Below, piece after piece: positions 18,396 to 30,180 of a stretch of 64,000 nucleotides of DNA. Origin of the DNA: Mugil cephalus (lineage: Eukaryota; Chordata; Actinopteri; Mugiliformes; Mugilidae); NCBI RefSeq assembly GCF_022458985.1, contig NC_061777.1, positions 18,565,668 through 18,629,667 on the forward strand, written 5' to 3'. The number at the start of each line of letters is the position of its first letter. Within the stretch, counting starts at the first letter, position 1. The notes under the pieces are model-generated. The model was not told where the DNA came from, made no database searches, and saw nothing but the letters and a program-made list of their open reading frames with translations. Made by a program: the position numbers and the translations under genes.

Positions 18396-20818
18396 ATGGT
18401 AAGTGAATGGACACAATACAAACAACCAATATGGTGTGTGTGTGTGAGAGTAAAAATGAAATGAAAACGGAAAAACGACCTGAATTTATGTGTTCAAACG
18501 TTTTAGCACGGCTAGCTCGCGTATAGCCCTGTCCATGCTAGCCAAGGGGATAACGGAGCTAGCTGGCGTTATGTAATAGTTACGGTTATCCTACTTGTTC
18601 AGCTCTTAGCCAAGTTTGTCACGTTTATCTTGACGTGACAAGATTGCTAATCGCACTAATACTTGTGTCGGAGCATGCAGGATTTAGCAACAGAGGTCTG
18701 TCCTCAGAGTGCTGTTAGTTGTGTAGGGTTTCAGGTGAGTGTGAAAACAGTTATCCCGAGCAAATAATGAGTCAGGTTTACTGTTTACTCAGTGATTATA
18801 TGTTCTAGGATGGGCAATGGCATTGAAGGAGGGAAGTTGTTTCCTGTGTGTTTGGTTGTATCCATGGTTATGACTTGTGACATGCACCGATCAGCCACAA
18901 CATTAAAACCACCGACAGGAGAAGTGAATAGCCTGGATGCACCATCCAGTGACAATTAAATGTTCGGCTGGGAAACTTTTATGTGGATCTTACTTACCAA
19001 GACATGCACCACCCACCTAGACCAGACCAGGCACCCCTGAACATGAAAAACGGCACAAGGTGTTGACCTGGCCTTTTAAATTCACTAGATCCCCAACTGA
19101 TCAAGTATATGTGGGATGCACTGGAACAATCCTGATCCCCAGAGGCCCCTCTTCTCAACCCATAGGCCCCAAAGGCCCCCACTGACATCATACTGTTGCC
19201 AGACACAACATTACACCCTCAGAAGGCCCATGTCCATTCTCCGATTAGTCACAATGGAGACCTACACAATTTTAGGCAGGTGGTCATAATGTTATTCCGG
19301 ATTGGTGTATACCACTCTTGTGAAGAAACGTTACTTTTTTAAATAACTGTCCTTTGTTAAATGTTATGTTCACAGGACGCTCCTCAGTATTCGGGCTACC
19401 CTCCACAGTACTGGTACCCTCAGTCTCATTCCACAGGACACTATGCAAATTCCTATCCCTCAGGATCCGATGTTCAGCCACAGTACAATCCACAGGTACA
19501 GCTTTCATGTAACAAAAGTCTTCTAAATCCAAAGATGTAGGAGTAAATCTGCTCATACAATGTTACATGCCATTTCTTATTATTAATTCAACCACCTTGT
19601 GCCTTCTGTGTAGGTAATGCCTGGAGGATATCCAAATGGCCACGGAGTTTACAGCCCTGGGCAGGGTCAGTATTCAGCGAGTGGCTTCCACCCATCGAAC
19701 CCTTTCTACTGTGCTGACCCTCAGAGACCTCCTCCAGGTCCGTATCCTAACCAAGCCTGTCCAGCAGAGCAGAGCAGCGGGCCCTCTGGCCAGCCACACT
19801 CTCAGCACCAACACCATCACTATCCTGGTTCACACTGTCAAGGGGTGAGTTCATTTCAACACACGCCATGTTCACACGTTGGTTATAGTACATCTCAAAT
19901 GAAACATGAAGAAAAGCTGAATGCTTTATATCTCTCCTGATTCTGCTCTCAGGGTCCTGGATACCCACCTGGACCGTACCCCCACTACAGTGAGGGCGGA
20001 CATGCAATGCCTGCCAATCCCCCGTACCCGACTGGCCAGTCTGTTCATCACAGCCCTCAGCCTGACGCATGGGGACACTCTGGTCCATACGCACCCTCAC
20101 AGCAGCAATGGCAGCCAGGCCAGCAGCCTCCACAAAACCACTATGGAAACCCTGTCCGTCCAGCGCATCCTCCAGCGTGGCCAGGAACTGGAACTGGTGC
20201 CCCGCCACCATACCAGCCCAAGGTAAGAATCTTTTGAGGGTAAAAGAGACCGGTGTGGAACAGAAAATATTTAAACAGGAGATCCATCAAGTGTAAAATA
20301 ATTGAGGTAGACATATCACCAATACAATCTCTTGATCTGTGTTACTATAGGATCACCAGCACCAGCGTGCTCCACAGGTGGGACCGAAACCCAGGCCAAC
20401 GCCACCTCCGAATCCCCCCAACGGAAAACCTGCTGAAATAAGTTCACCGCCGCAAATGTACAACAAAACCGGGAGAGGTGACGTGAATCCTCCCCAAATA
20501 GAGCCCCCTCCCTCAGCCCCGGCCCAACCTCCAGCACCAGCTGCAGGTCAGGCTGGACCGACCCTGAGTGACAACCCCAGCCTAGCTAAAGTCCAGCTGG
20601 TCATGGCCAGGGTTATGCTGCTTCACGAAGACGTTGATGAATTTGTTGGCAAAAAAACAGACAAGAGTTATCGGTGTCTGGAGGAACTGCTCACCAAAGA
20701 GCTGCTGGAACTGGACTCTGTGGAGACTCAGGGACAGGAGAATGTCCGGCAAGCCCGAAAGGAGGCTGTACAGAGAATCCAGGCCATTCTGGACCAGCTG
20801 GAGAAGAAGGCCTTCTGA
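18396..20818 (+). CDS. bag4: BAG4 (SODD), BAG-family HSP70 co-chaperone
   Basis: BAG4 binds the HSP70 ATPase domain and, in mammals, silences TNFR1 death-domain signalling. Coding exons are 18396-18398 (ATG alone), 19376-19495, 19614-19844, 19953-20222 and 20351-20818. All junctions are GT-AG and phase 0, giving 363 aa. The N-terminal three quarters is a low-complexity region rich in Pro, Gln, Tyr, Gly and His with YPPQYWYP and PYPSG-like words, as in human BAG4. The last about 80 residues form the BAG domain, with VDEFVGKKTDKSYRCLEELL, LTKELLELDSVETQGQENVR and a C-terminal QAILDQLEKKAF. The protein is shorter than the human one (about 457 aa). The one-codon first exon is inferred: ATG is followed at once by a GTAAGT donor, and exon 2 opens with DAPQYSGYPP. 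Confidence 0.93.
18884..19309. mobile_element. Internally deleted Tc1-like DNA transposon in BAG4 intron 1
   Basis: The left end (caccgatcagccacaacatt) and the reverse complement of the right end (caccaatccggaataacatt) form imperfect inverted repeats. The interior keeps scraps of the C-terminal part of a Tc1-type transposase on the plus strand, such as a decayed 'EVLTWP' region near 19060-19075 and a 'WDALEQ'-like region near 19110-19130. Stops and deletions are many. It lies between BAG4 coding exons 1 and 2 and looks inert. Confidence 0.75.
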
Positions 20819-22058
20819 AATGGACTTATTTATTTGCGGATCACCAAGTCTTGTTTTCTTCTTCCAATCTTCCATGGACACTTTGAGGTTCTAGTCTTGT
20901 TCTTCATAGCTGTGTTACGTTGATTTTTTTTTGTGTTTGTTTTGTTTTCGCCACCATGATATTATTAGATGCCTATCATTTGAGGCATGGACCCTAGAAC
21001 AAGACAGGGCAGCTACTGGTACATGGAATCAATCTTTAAATTCTGATGACGCCTGTTTAACTGTTACGACAGTATTAGACGTGAAGGCTGATGGTTGTAC
21101 TGTACATATCATAAGCGACTTTCCACCTCAGTGAGTGATTGCACTGGCTACGCAACCTGACGCCCTCGATCATCTTATCTTTTATGTCATGCCTTTGCCA
21201 GCACAATCCAGGGAGGACTCAAGGAAGGATTGATTTATTTGACGTCACGCTGCCACTGTTAGTCGTCTCTTCCCCGTGAGACATATTCAGATTTTCACCA
21301 CGCTGTCCCTCAGGATAGTGGGTCGGTCTTTGTCTGATCCTACACATAACGCGTGCACCTCCTTAGCCGCTTACGTTTCACGGCCCATTTGCATGGTCAT
21401 GATGTTGTCCTCTCCGCTGATGGAATCAATACACTTAGTCGCCCATATCCACTGATCGCTTCGTTTTTTCTGAAGCCGTGGGTTTCTTTTCCCTTGTGCT
21501 CCCCACCCTGCATGCACTAATGTCAGACAAGCACCCGATACATTCATAACACCTCAGAGCTCATCATCAGGCCCAGACTGTAGCAGATTAGTGAAAACCC
21601 CCTAAAGGTCACTGTCCTCATTGTTCCATCCTTTGCATTAAATTGCTTCCTGAGCGCAGACCTGCAAAGACACCTACATATGAATGCTTTGTATTTCATT
21701 AGGAGCTACTGTAATTACGGATAGGTAAAGACGAGCTTAAGAATTACTTGAAAACCTGTTAAATAGTGTTCCTTTTCTCCCTCTGTGAACACACACATGT
21801 AAAGGAAAGGGTTTTCTTTTTCGTTTTCAGTAATGTTTTCTGCTTATGGACAGTATTGCTAACAGCAATTCAATCAGTTGTCGAGTTTGTGTTTTCTTTA
21901 GTTCAATAATCATTACTATATCAGACCAGATTTGCACCACAGTTCACTGTATTGTGTACATATTTTGTTTTTGTGTGTGTTTATTTAGTATAAATATATA
22001 GTGCCATATTTCAGAGGATGATTTTATATTATTACAAAAAAAACTAAAAGAAAATAAA
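20819..22058 (+). other. bag4: BAG4 3' untranslated region (probable)
   Basis: Downstream of the BAG4 stop there is no further open frame of interest. Candidate poly(A) signals are AATAAA at 22053-22058 and a second at 22266-22271, giving a 3' UTR of about 1.25 or 1.45 kb. The distal part, from about 21690, is the left end of a tandem duplication that extends towards DUSP26. Confidence 0.6.
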
Positions 22059-23193
22059 AAATAACATCACAAGGTTTGCATGGGGTTAAAAAAAAAATCA
22101 CCTGGTGTGTGTCTGTTATTTATCACAGCTGTTTAGTTTCTGGTGTAGTGCATCTTTGCAACACAAGATGGGACTCTTTGCCTGATAGCTACTGAAATCA
22201 TTGCAAACGCGGATAAAATTTTATATTTTGCTGGTTCCTGGTCCGCCGTGGTCGGTACCTATGAAAATAAATCAAGGAAGGAGAAATAATGAACCCCTGA
22301 CAGTGTTATGGGCAACAAAGGCTCTTTGATGCACATAGGGAGCTAAGCTTGGCTTGTCCACATTACTGTAGCTCTCAAATTGATTAAAAAAAAAAAGAGG
22401 TACAGTACGTTACAGTTTGTTTCACACGAGGCTGCGTGGCCACAGACCAGTCAGGGCGTCCGTGCTGTTCCTTGTCCACTGCAGGAAGCATCTACAGAAG
22501 GCACGGTAGGAGCATCAGAACCGATGATTCACTGTTTCCTTTTACGTCATGTGGATTGCAAGGTGTCTATACGTCAGCACTTAACGTCGATGGGAAGAAC
22601 ACCCCCCTGCTGTTGATGTCCGGTTGTGCATGGCCTGCAACAGTGACCAGGTGGTGGTACTTTATCAAAGTCACGTTTACAAGAATTCCAGGACCCTGGT
22701 TTCCCAGTAATTGGTTGTGATTCAGTGAAATATTATGTTTTGCTCTGACTGCAACACAAGTTGTGGTAGGTTAGGAGTGGTAGGGAGCTCAAACATCAGC
22801 TCTATGTGTAGTTCAGACAAATATATAGAAAATATCTTCTTTTTTGCATAGAAGCTGGTGCTTGGTTCAACACTGCCTTCTTGCACCAGACAGCGTTCAG
22901 ACCTTTAAATAGACCGCTATTTTAATGCAAAAGCATAACTCATACTCTAAGGGCTTGAGGCACACAGGCTAAATTTAATAGAAGGGTCAAATGGCCTAAC
23001 AGATCTTGGGACACCCAGTGGTGAGTAAATCTGAGGCTAAAACGCTTCATTATTAATTGTACTCCAACACAGTGTCTGCAGAAGACTTTCTGGGAAATAA
23101 CTGTCTTTCAGCTGCAAGAAGGGAACCTGTAAAAAAAAAAAAAAAAACAAAACATAACCACAAACTGCTGAACCCCCTTTAATGAATTTCTGC
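21690..23193 (+). repeat. Tandem duplication between BAG4 and DUSP26, copy A
   Basis: Copy A (about 1.5 kb) and copy B (23194-24958) are diverged direct repeats lying end to end. Shared landmarks in order are: gtatttcattaggaactact-like starts at 21691 and 23194; 'accagatttgcaccacagtt' at about 21925 versus 'accagatctgcaccacaatt' at about 23415; a 'cagctgtttagtttctggtg' block at about 22128 versus 24357; and 'agctggtgcttggttcaaca' at about 22852 versus 'aactggtgcttggttcaaca' at about 24612. Copy A holds about 440 bases (about 22275-22710) missing from copy B. It includes the distal BAG4 3' UTR. Confidence 0.85.
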
Positions 23194-24958
23194 TGTATTT
23201 CATTAGGAACTACTGTCATTACAGAGCTTTAATTACTTGAAAACCTGTTAAATTGTGTTCCTTTCCTTCCTCTTTGAACACACACACATAAAGGAAAGAG
23301 TTTTCTTTATAATTTTCAGGCATGTTATATGCTTATGGTCAATGTTGGTAACCACAGTTCAATAAGTTGTTGATATTCTGTTTTCTTTAGTTCAGCAATC
23401 ATCGCTATATCAAACCAGATCTGCACCACAATTCACTGTACTGTGTACATATTTGTTGTGTGTTTATTTGGCATAAAGGTGTGCTGCCATACTTGAAAGG
23501 ATGCTTCTAATTTATGAAAGAAAATTGAAGAATATCACAGCTTGGATGTAAAAAAAAAAACAAAACAAAACAAAAAAAAACATGTTGAAGTTGGTCAACA
23601 TATTTTGGTGCAGACAGCTAAAGAAATTCTAAATTTTATCAGTGCTGGAAAAAAAAACAAAAAAACATCTAGGTTGTTATCATTCAGTTCAGTGTCTTTG
23701 GTAGCATCTCTACCTGGTAGAGAAACTGCTGCTCCCAGGACAGGAACAGGTTCATCTTCGGATCTGCACTCCCCAACCTGCAGGACACACACACCAGGGC
23801 AATGCATGATCAGGACACTACAAATCATCAAGGACCTTTATTATCCCAAGCATTGACTTTCTTCCGTGTTGGAAGCGGATGCACTCATTCATTGCCTGAG
23901 CTGAGAGGCTGAAAAGGAGTTTCTTCCCTGAGGGTATACAGACCATGAACGTTATACATCATGACTTGGACTCATGGTATCATAAAGACTTTCCATGCAG
24001 ATATGTCACGGTATCAGGTGCAAAGTGCACGAAAAGTGAAGTTGCTAGTATCCTCGCTTTGCACTTTACTCCACGTGATACATTATTATACTCATTCTCT
24101 CTCAGTCCTTGCTAACTTGCGAACTTATGCAGTTCTATGACATACATATATCACATATATTATATATTCATAGCTTTATTTATTTATTTAGTTTTTGTAC
24201 TTTTAATTACCTGCAGATTTGCCCAGTTGTTAATTGTTATAATTTAACTCAGTTGCTGCTATACCTGTATATTATGCACTAGACAGATAAAAATCTCTGA
24301 CTTTTAAATCTGAATATGTGCTCATTCTCCTGTTAACTTTCTGCTCTAATGCAGCACAGCTGTATAGTTTCAGGTGTAATGCACGTTTCTAACACAAGGT
24401 GGGAATCTTTGGCTGATAAATATTGAAATTGTCAAGAGCAAGGAAAATAAAGAAATAAAAAAACAATTCCTGCAAGTGTGATTTTATGTTTTGCTCTCAC
24501 TCCTTTCAGTGCATTCAAATACGATAGATTATGATCTTGAATTGTGTGATCTACTGTATACGTAGATCAAATAAATAAACATATACAGAAAATATCTTCT
24601 TTTTTGTATAGAAACTGGTGCTTGGTTCAACACTGCCTGCATGTACCAGCCAGCATTCAGGCCTTTAAATAGACTGCTATTTTAATGCAAAAGCATAACT
24701 CATACCCTCAGGCCGTGAGGCACACGGGCTAGATTTAATGGAAGGCAGGGTCAAATAGCCTGACAACTCTCGTGGCACCCAGTGGTGAGTAAATCTGTGG
24801 CACAGAAGCTTGAGCCTAAAATCATCTGCATTATTCATTCAGCTCCATTCGACACAGTGTCTGCAGAAGACTTAATTATTTTCCAGCTGTCTGCAAGGGG
24901 GGAACCTGTGAAAGCCGTAACTACAAACTGCTGAACCCTTTTAATGAGCTATTTGCTG
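23194..24958 (+). repeat. Tandem duplication between BAG4 and DUSP26, copy B
   Basis: This is the second copy of the block beginning in the BAG4 3' UTR. It ends 30 bases before the DUSP26 start codon, so the duplicated block includes DUSP26 upstream sequence. Relative to copy A it lacks about 440 bases but carries an insertion of about 790 bases (about 23555-24345). The divergence between copies is far greater than in the array at 36825-58822, so this duplication is much older. Confidence 0.85.
23770..24310 (+). mobile_element. Probable non-LTR retrotransposon 3' fragment
   Basis: The sequence is absent from the paired copy A, so it arrived after the duplication. It contains 'aaggacctttattatcccaa' and 'ggagtttcttccctgagggt', wording like the 3' ends of fish LINEs, where the frame closes with a Phe-Pro rich motif, and ends in an AT-rich stretch with 'tattatgcactagacagat'. 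No reverse transcriptase core is left. Family assignment is uncertain. Confidence 0.5.
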
Positions 24959-24988
24959 AAGATAAAACATCTGAAGTCTATCTGAAAT

Positions 24989-26134
24989 TTGAAAAGAATG
25001 TCATATAGATCTAAACTTCCACCGTCCTGGAATGATAAACCGCCTCCTCGGAAAGTGGAAATTGACCTGAGTTCACCTGGACTAGCCGTGTTTGAGTTGG
25101 AAAGACTGTTGTTTACCGGAAAGGCCATCATTAGCCACGCAGATGAAGTGTGGCCAAAGCTTTACATTGGTGACCAGTAAGTATCCCGCATCTCTCTTTT
25201 GATGGAAACTCACAAAGTGGACACTGTTTTTATTTTCCTAATGCAATCCTTCCGTTGGAAAAGAGGGAATGAACTATGCCCTTTTTACAGAAGCTCAAAG
25301 TTGGATACAGTCCACATACGCGGGACCATAAATCAGATTCAAAAGCAGAATGTGTAACATAAGATTTCAAGAGTTGCATTCCACATTGGGAACTTGCGTA
25401 AACTACAGCTATGATATGTGAGACTTTCCACTGATGCCGAGTCATGTAAGCGTGTCTCAGATCTCTAAGACATTCTCACTCACATGCCTGACGGGTTTGT
25501 CTAAATGTTACTCCATCACTATGAACTGTGTTTCATGCATATGGAGCCTGAGGAAGTACCTGCCAAGTTCAAAGCTTAAGTGTATATTGTACCCACTCAG
25601 ATCCAGTCTTGTGTTTTTCAGGCACAGTGCAGAGAACCAGTCTGATCTAGCCCTGCATCGAATCACTCACATCCTGAATGCAGCTCACAGTAAACGTAAA
25701 GGACGGCCAGATATCTATGAGGGAATGAGGATAACCTACATGGGCATAGAGGCTCATGACTCCTGTGACTTTGACATGAGCGTCAACTTCCAGGCTGCAG
25801 CAGACTTTATCCACAGGGCTCTCAGCAAAGGAGGTAGAAATGGCGAGGACACAAATAAAAGAGGAAGGCAGTTTAAGCAATCTGATTAGGTTTCTGGAAA
25901 TGAATGGCGTCACTTAATGTTTCTCTGTGATTCTCAGGCAAAGTGCTGGTGCACTGTCATGTAGGAGTGAGCCGTTCCGCCACCCTGGTCCTGGCGTATC
26001 TGATGCTGAAGCAGAACCTGACTCTCGTGGAGGCTATTTGTGCTGTGAAAGACAATCGGGGCGTCATCCCTAATCGAGGCTTCCTCCGTCAGCTCATCAA
26101 ACTGGATGGGGAGCTCTTTGGCAAACATGAGTGA
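24989..26134 (+). CDS. dusp26: DUSP26-type atypical dual-specificity phosphatase
   Basis: This is a small cysteine-based phosphatase. Human DUSP26 acts on MAP kinases and other substrates, mainly in brain and muscle. Coding exons are 24989-25176, 25622-25833 and 25938-26134, all GT-AG, joining in frame to 198 aa (human DUSP26 has 211). The N-terminal segment [12 protein letters not shown] and [14 protein letters not shown] is DUSP26-like. The general acid lies in [13 protein letters not shown] and the catalytic P-loop is HCHVGVSRS (Cys nucleophile, Arg binding phosphate). The tail [12 protein letters not shown] also fits. DUSP13 is the nearest alternative but matches the N-terminal segment less well. 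MKRMSYR is taken as the start; an in-frame Met three codons later is also possible. Human DUSP26 is on 8p12, not far from LSM1/BAG4, which agrees with the order here. Confidence 0.88.
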
Positions 26135-26245
26135 AGCCTGTCTTAGTCTTACTAGTCAACTTTTATGGGTCCAGACACACATACTAATTATAGCATGAGT
26201 ATGCCCCATAATGTTAAAAAGGTGCAAAGCGTAGATTTCATTTTA

Positions 26246-26251
26246 AATAAA
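26246..26251 (+). other. dusp26: Poly(A) signal of DUSP26 (candidate)
   Basis: AATAAA lies about 110 bases after the stop. Further AATAAA words near 26394 and 26533 are possible alternatives. Confidence 0.55.
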
Positions 26252-27217
26252 TTACGCAGATGTTAGTTTGATGTTGTCCTTAAAAGCTCATGTTAGATGT
26301 GGTGAGGGAAGTCTTTTTTCTATTCTGTCAGCTTGTACATGTTAAATAACATTAACAAGATGAATCTGATGCATATTTTGTACACACCAAAAAAAATAAA
26401 TGCGCATTTTCTGTATTGTACAGTAGGATGTAGGGTATGGGCTAGAGTTAATAAACATATCAGTGATACAATGTGTATTCCATACAATATTAGTTTGGAA
26501 CCACGGTTAGACAGCAAACATTACACAGAACAAATAAAGTGGCTTAAGGTTGAGAAAGAGAATAAACAAAATCAAAGTTCAGTTGCCTTACGGTCACATA
26601 AATGGGAGGTCTCTCTCTGTCCAGCCTGTGCTTTCCTGCCTGTGGTTGAAGAAGCATACAGTACTGCGTGCTTTAGCCAGGAGAAGGTAAGTAGCTAAAT
26701 AGGTTAAGGGAGCCCAATAGATCTTTTTTTCATAATCGACATGTTAAATTCATCAGTCAACCAAAGCACATGGAGCTTTATTTAAAATGTAACATCCGTG
26801 GACTGAAAGATGCATTCTGACTTGATTTGCTTGTTCTCGGAGGTGCAGTTATGTTTCTGTATGGCATTAAATAACAATGATTAAAAACTGTAATGAAAAA
26901 AATAAGGTTGATGGTTTCCCAAAGACAATTAAAACTCAACTAATCAGCTTCATTGAGATTGTGTGTTTGATTGTGATTTTATTGACGGTCTCCAAAACAG
27001 CCAACCACTATCAACTCAACTTTGTTATTATTGTTATTAAGTCCTGACTGGTGCATGGAAGCGCTTGACTGTGTACAAACTTGGGCAAAAAATATTGCTC
27101 TGACAAAGAAACAACGGACAGTTGAGCAAACAAACTGCAACCTTCACTGGAATCTCTCTCTAAGCAATGGCAAATATTGTGTAACCAAAAGTGCTGAACT
27201 TTTGAACTTTTGTCTCA
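26252..27217. other. DUSP26-serpin intergenic region
   Basis: This is AT-rich sequence with no coding signal. It should include the serpin promoter and a 5' noncoding exon, because a 'tttgtctcag' splice acceptor ends at 27218, six bases before the serpin ATG. No TATA box could be assigned with confidence. Confidence 0.5.
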
Positions 27218-27224
27218 GTTCACC

Positions 27225-28866
27225 ATGATGCATGCAGCCCTGGGTATCTGGATCTTATCAGCAGTGGTCTGCGTGGGAAGAAGCCATCACCATTTGGGTC
27301 ATGACGAGGATGCCCAAGACACTGCTGCTGACGGCAGCATGAGCAGCTTCTCACTGGTGACTTCAGCAAACAAAGACTTTGCCTTCCATCTGTACAGGAA
27401 GTTGGCAGCTCATGCCAGCTCCCAAGGCAAAAACATCTTCTACTCACCAGATAGTGTGTCTGTTGCCTTGGCTGCCTTGTCTGTTGGAGCAAGGGGGGAG
27501 ACCCACCAGCAGCTTTTCAGTGGTCTGGGCTTCAACTCTACCCAGTTGAGACAGAGTGATGTAAACCAAGCCTTCCGTACACTCCTCCAAACAGCAAACA
27601 ATACGTCTCCTAAAGACATCAGTGAAGGGGTGGCTGTGTTCGTGGGCGAAACCTTCAAACCAGAGCCTGAGTTCCTAGACACTCTGAAGCAGTCTTATTT
27701 TGCAGAGGGGTTCAAGGTCGATTTCACTAATGCCGCAGAGAGTGCCAAGACCATCAACAGCTATGTTTCAGAAAAGACCAACGGAAAGATAGACAAACTG
27801 GTGGACAACTTGAGTGAAGACACAGTCATGCTTCTCCTCAGCTACATCTACTACAAAGGTAAAAGTTTAGATGAGGTGAGATCTGCTTAAACTCTCTCAT
27901 TCAGAGGTATCAGCTGTAATGTGCTGGAATCTGTTTTACTTCTGCAGGAAAGTGGGCAACTCCATTCGATCCCGAGGAGACCGTAGACGGCGAGTTCAAT
28001 GTGGATGAGAACACCAAGGTTGGAAGAATCACACTTAATACGGAGCAGTTGAACAGATCAGCATTGCCGTGAACTCCTAATAGTGCCTTTTCTAATTCAG
28101 GAAAATGAAACTGTTATTTTCAGGTCCCAGTCAAAATGATGCATAAAGACGCCAGAGTTGACATTTATTACGACCAGCCAATAAACACATCAGTCCTCCA
28201 CCTTCCCTTCAACAGCTCCTACTCCATGCTGCTGTTGTTGCCTGGTGATATGGCAGCACTGGAGGCAGCTATTGAGCCAGCCCATGTCACCAAATGGCTG
28301 AGGTGGAAGAAGCCCAGGTTGGGAGAACCTAAACATCCATCTTAAAGTCTCGTGTTTCTAATTTGAAAGGTTTGATGTTGTACCCAGCTCTGTTGTGCCA
28401 AATCAATCCTTGAAATTGTCTTTTTCTTCGTTGTTAGGCAATACGAAATTTATGTTCCAAAGTTCTCCATCAAGTCTTCCTACAAGCTGAAGGGTTTGCT
28501 GACAGAGATGGGAATGACAAACATGTTTGGTGATCGTGCAGATTTGAGCGGCATTTCAGCCGGTCAAAAACTGGTAGTCTCCGAGGTAAGGACAGACAGC
28601 ATCTGTTGCCCAGTGCACATTTCCTTCCCTATAGTCCATCCACCTCTCACTCTGTATTCATTACACTGCAGGTTGTGCACCAAGCTACCCTGGATGTTGA
28701 TGAGGTTGGAGCCACTGCTACAGGTGCAACAGGAGTTATTATCACGCTTATGTCCCTCCGCCACACCCCAGTCTTGAAGTTCGACCGACCATTTATGGTC
28801 ATGATCCTCGATCGCACCACAGAAAAGATCCTCTTCATGGGCAAGATCATCAACCCAACAATCTGA
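27225..28866 (+). CDS. serpina1: Alpha-1-antitrypsin-like serpin (clade A)
   Basis: This is a secreted serine-protease inhibitor. Coding exons are 27225-27858, 27948-28018, 28124-28317, 28438-28585 and 28672-28866, joining in frame to 413 aa (human SERPINA1 has 418). Residues 1 to about 19 form a signal peptide (MMHAALGIWILSAVVCVGRS), followed by a His/Asp-rich N-terminus. Serpin landmarks include FYSPDSVSVALAALSVGA, YVSEKTNGKIDKL, KGKWATPFDP and the final FMGKIINPTI. Potential N-glycosylation sites are NST (104), NTS (126), NLS (195), NTS and NSS. The reactive-centre loop has hinge DEVGATATGATG, and counting from P17 Glu places Met-Ser at P1-P1', as in human antitrypsin. An acceptor just before the ATG implies a noncoding first exon, the usual clade A design. 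It could be any of several fish antitrypsin paralogues. Confidence 0.93.
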
Positions 28867-28909
28867 TGGAGGAAACACTTTGAGTTCAAGCACAAATGTT
28901 TCCATTCAC

Positions 28910-28915
28910 ATTAAA
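28910..28915 (+). other. Poly(A) signal of the serpin (candidate)
   Basis: ATTAAA lies 44 bases after the serpin stop, a usual variant hexamer at a short 3' UTR distance for clade A serpins. Confidence 0.5.
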
Positions 28916-29744
28916 CAGTCAGTAAGTTTCTCTGATGTCTCTGGGGTCTCTTTCTTTCTTTATGATTGTAATGTTACACGTTTAATGGAGACGCATCAGA
29001 ATCTAGTACTCATCCACATCATGATATGAACACAGGTAAGCACTGGGTGGATGTCAAACATAGGACCTCCCTCCAAAGACAAAGAGAAAACTGGCCAAGG
29101 AGGCTGTCAGGCGGTCTTTCTCAAAAGTAGTGGTTCCTCATCACATGTGCCAAATATCTCTCTATATTCTACATATTTGGGTAAGGTGACACAACTTTTA
29201 TTTGTGATGAAAAATACAGCCAAGCCCAGAACCATGTATCCAGCCTTCAAATTCTCGGTTGGAAATGTGTGATGGTCTCATAAGAGCAAGATTCAACTTT
29301 TCCCCCAACACGATAAAATTCATGTTTAGAACAGCACAACAGCAAAACAACACCTTACCCACGGTGAAGGATGGAGGTCACAGTATTTTAATTTGCTTGC
29401 TGCTTTTCTTCAGCTGTTACTGGGCCTTTAGTGAATGTGGAGGGAAACATTAATAGCATGTACTACTGAAAAATGGAGAGGACTTCCACCAAAACAAAAA
29501 TCTAAAACACATATGAACAAAAGGCTTCTTGCCCACTAGGGTGAACACAGTTATTGTACTTTTTTAATTTTTCAGGAAAATAAAAATAAAAATAATACAT
29601 AGGTTGTCAGTGGCATTATGTAGGTTGAAATTTACAAAATAATTTCACACAAGTTATGATATGATTTATCATTTAATTTAATTAACATGAGTGCAGAGTT
29701 GTTATACCTACTGAATAGTTTCATAATTAGGAAATTAAACTTCA
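28916..29744. other. No gene recognised downstream of the serpin
   Basis: AT-rich sequence with no exon chain. Part of 29200-29560 resembles decayed transposon sequence (for example 'ccacggtgaaggatggaggt' and 'tactgggcctt'), wording found in Tc1-like transposons, but it is too degraded to bound. Confidence 0.4.
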
Positions 29745-30180
29745 TTATAGTTCAGTCAGACAGAAGAATGCAGTCCTGGTTACTTGATTTATATGAGAAG
29801 TAAAGGACAATTCCTCATCAAATATAACACCAAGGTTTTTCACGGTAGTACTGGAGGCTGAAGTAATGCCATCTAAAGAAACGACGATTATATAATAAAT
29901 CTCTGCAATATTTGGGGCCAAATACAATGACTTCTGTTTTGCCTGAATTTATTAATAGAAAATTACAGGTCATCCAAACTGTTATGTCTTTAATTTATGC
30001 TTGGAGTTTAACCAGCTGATTAGTTTCATGTGTTTCATGGATAAATATAGCTGGGTGTCATCTAAGTAGCAATGGATGTTTAGGCTGTGTTTCCTAACAA
30101 TACTGCCTAAGGGAAGCATAATGTGAATAGTATTGGTCCTAGTACAGAACCCTGTGGCTGCTGTGTCGCATTTCCACCCA
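29745..30180 (-). mobile_element. L2-like LINE reverse-transcriptase fragment
   Basis: Reading the minus strand gives [29 protein letters not shown]-type sequence (30115-30010). This corresponds to the catalytic Y-x-DD box region of fish L2-type LINEs, here YLDD. Farther on is SLDGITSASSTTVKNLGVIFD followed by LSFTSHINQVTRTAFF. The frame shifts between the two parts and both ends are missing, so the copy is dead. Confidence 0.8.

Noticed and set aside
22380-22720. Open frames within the extra segment of duplication copy A
   Set aside because: Absent from copy B, starting in a poly-A run and without homology; probably untranslated sequence.
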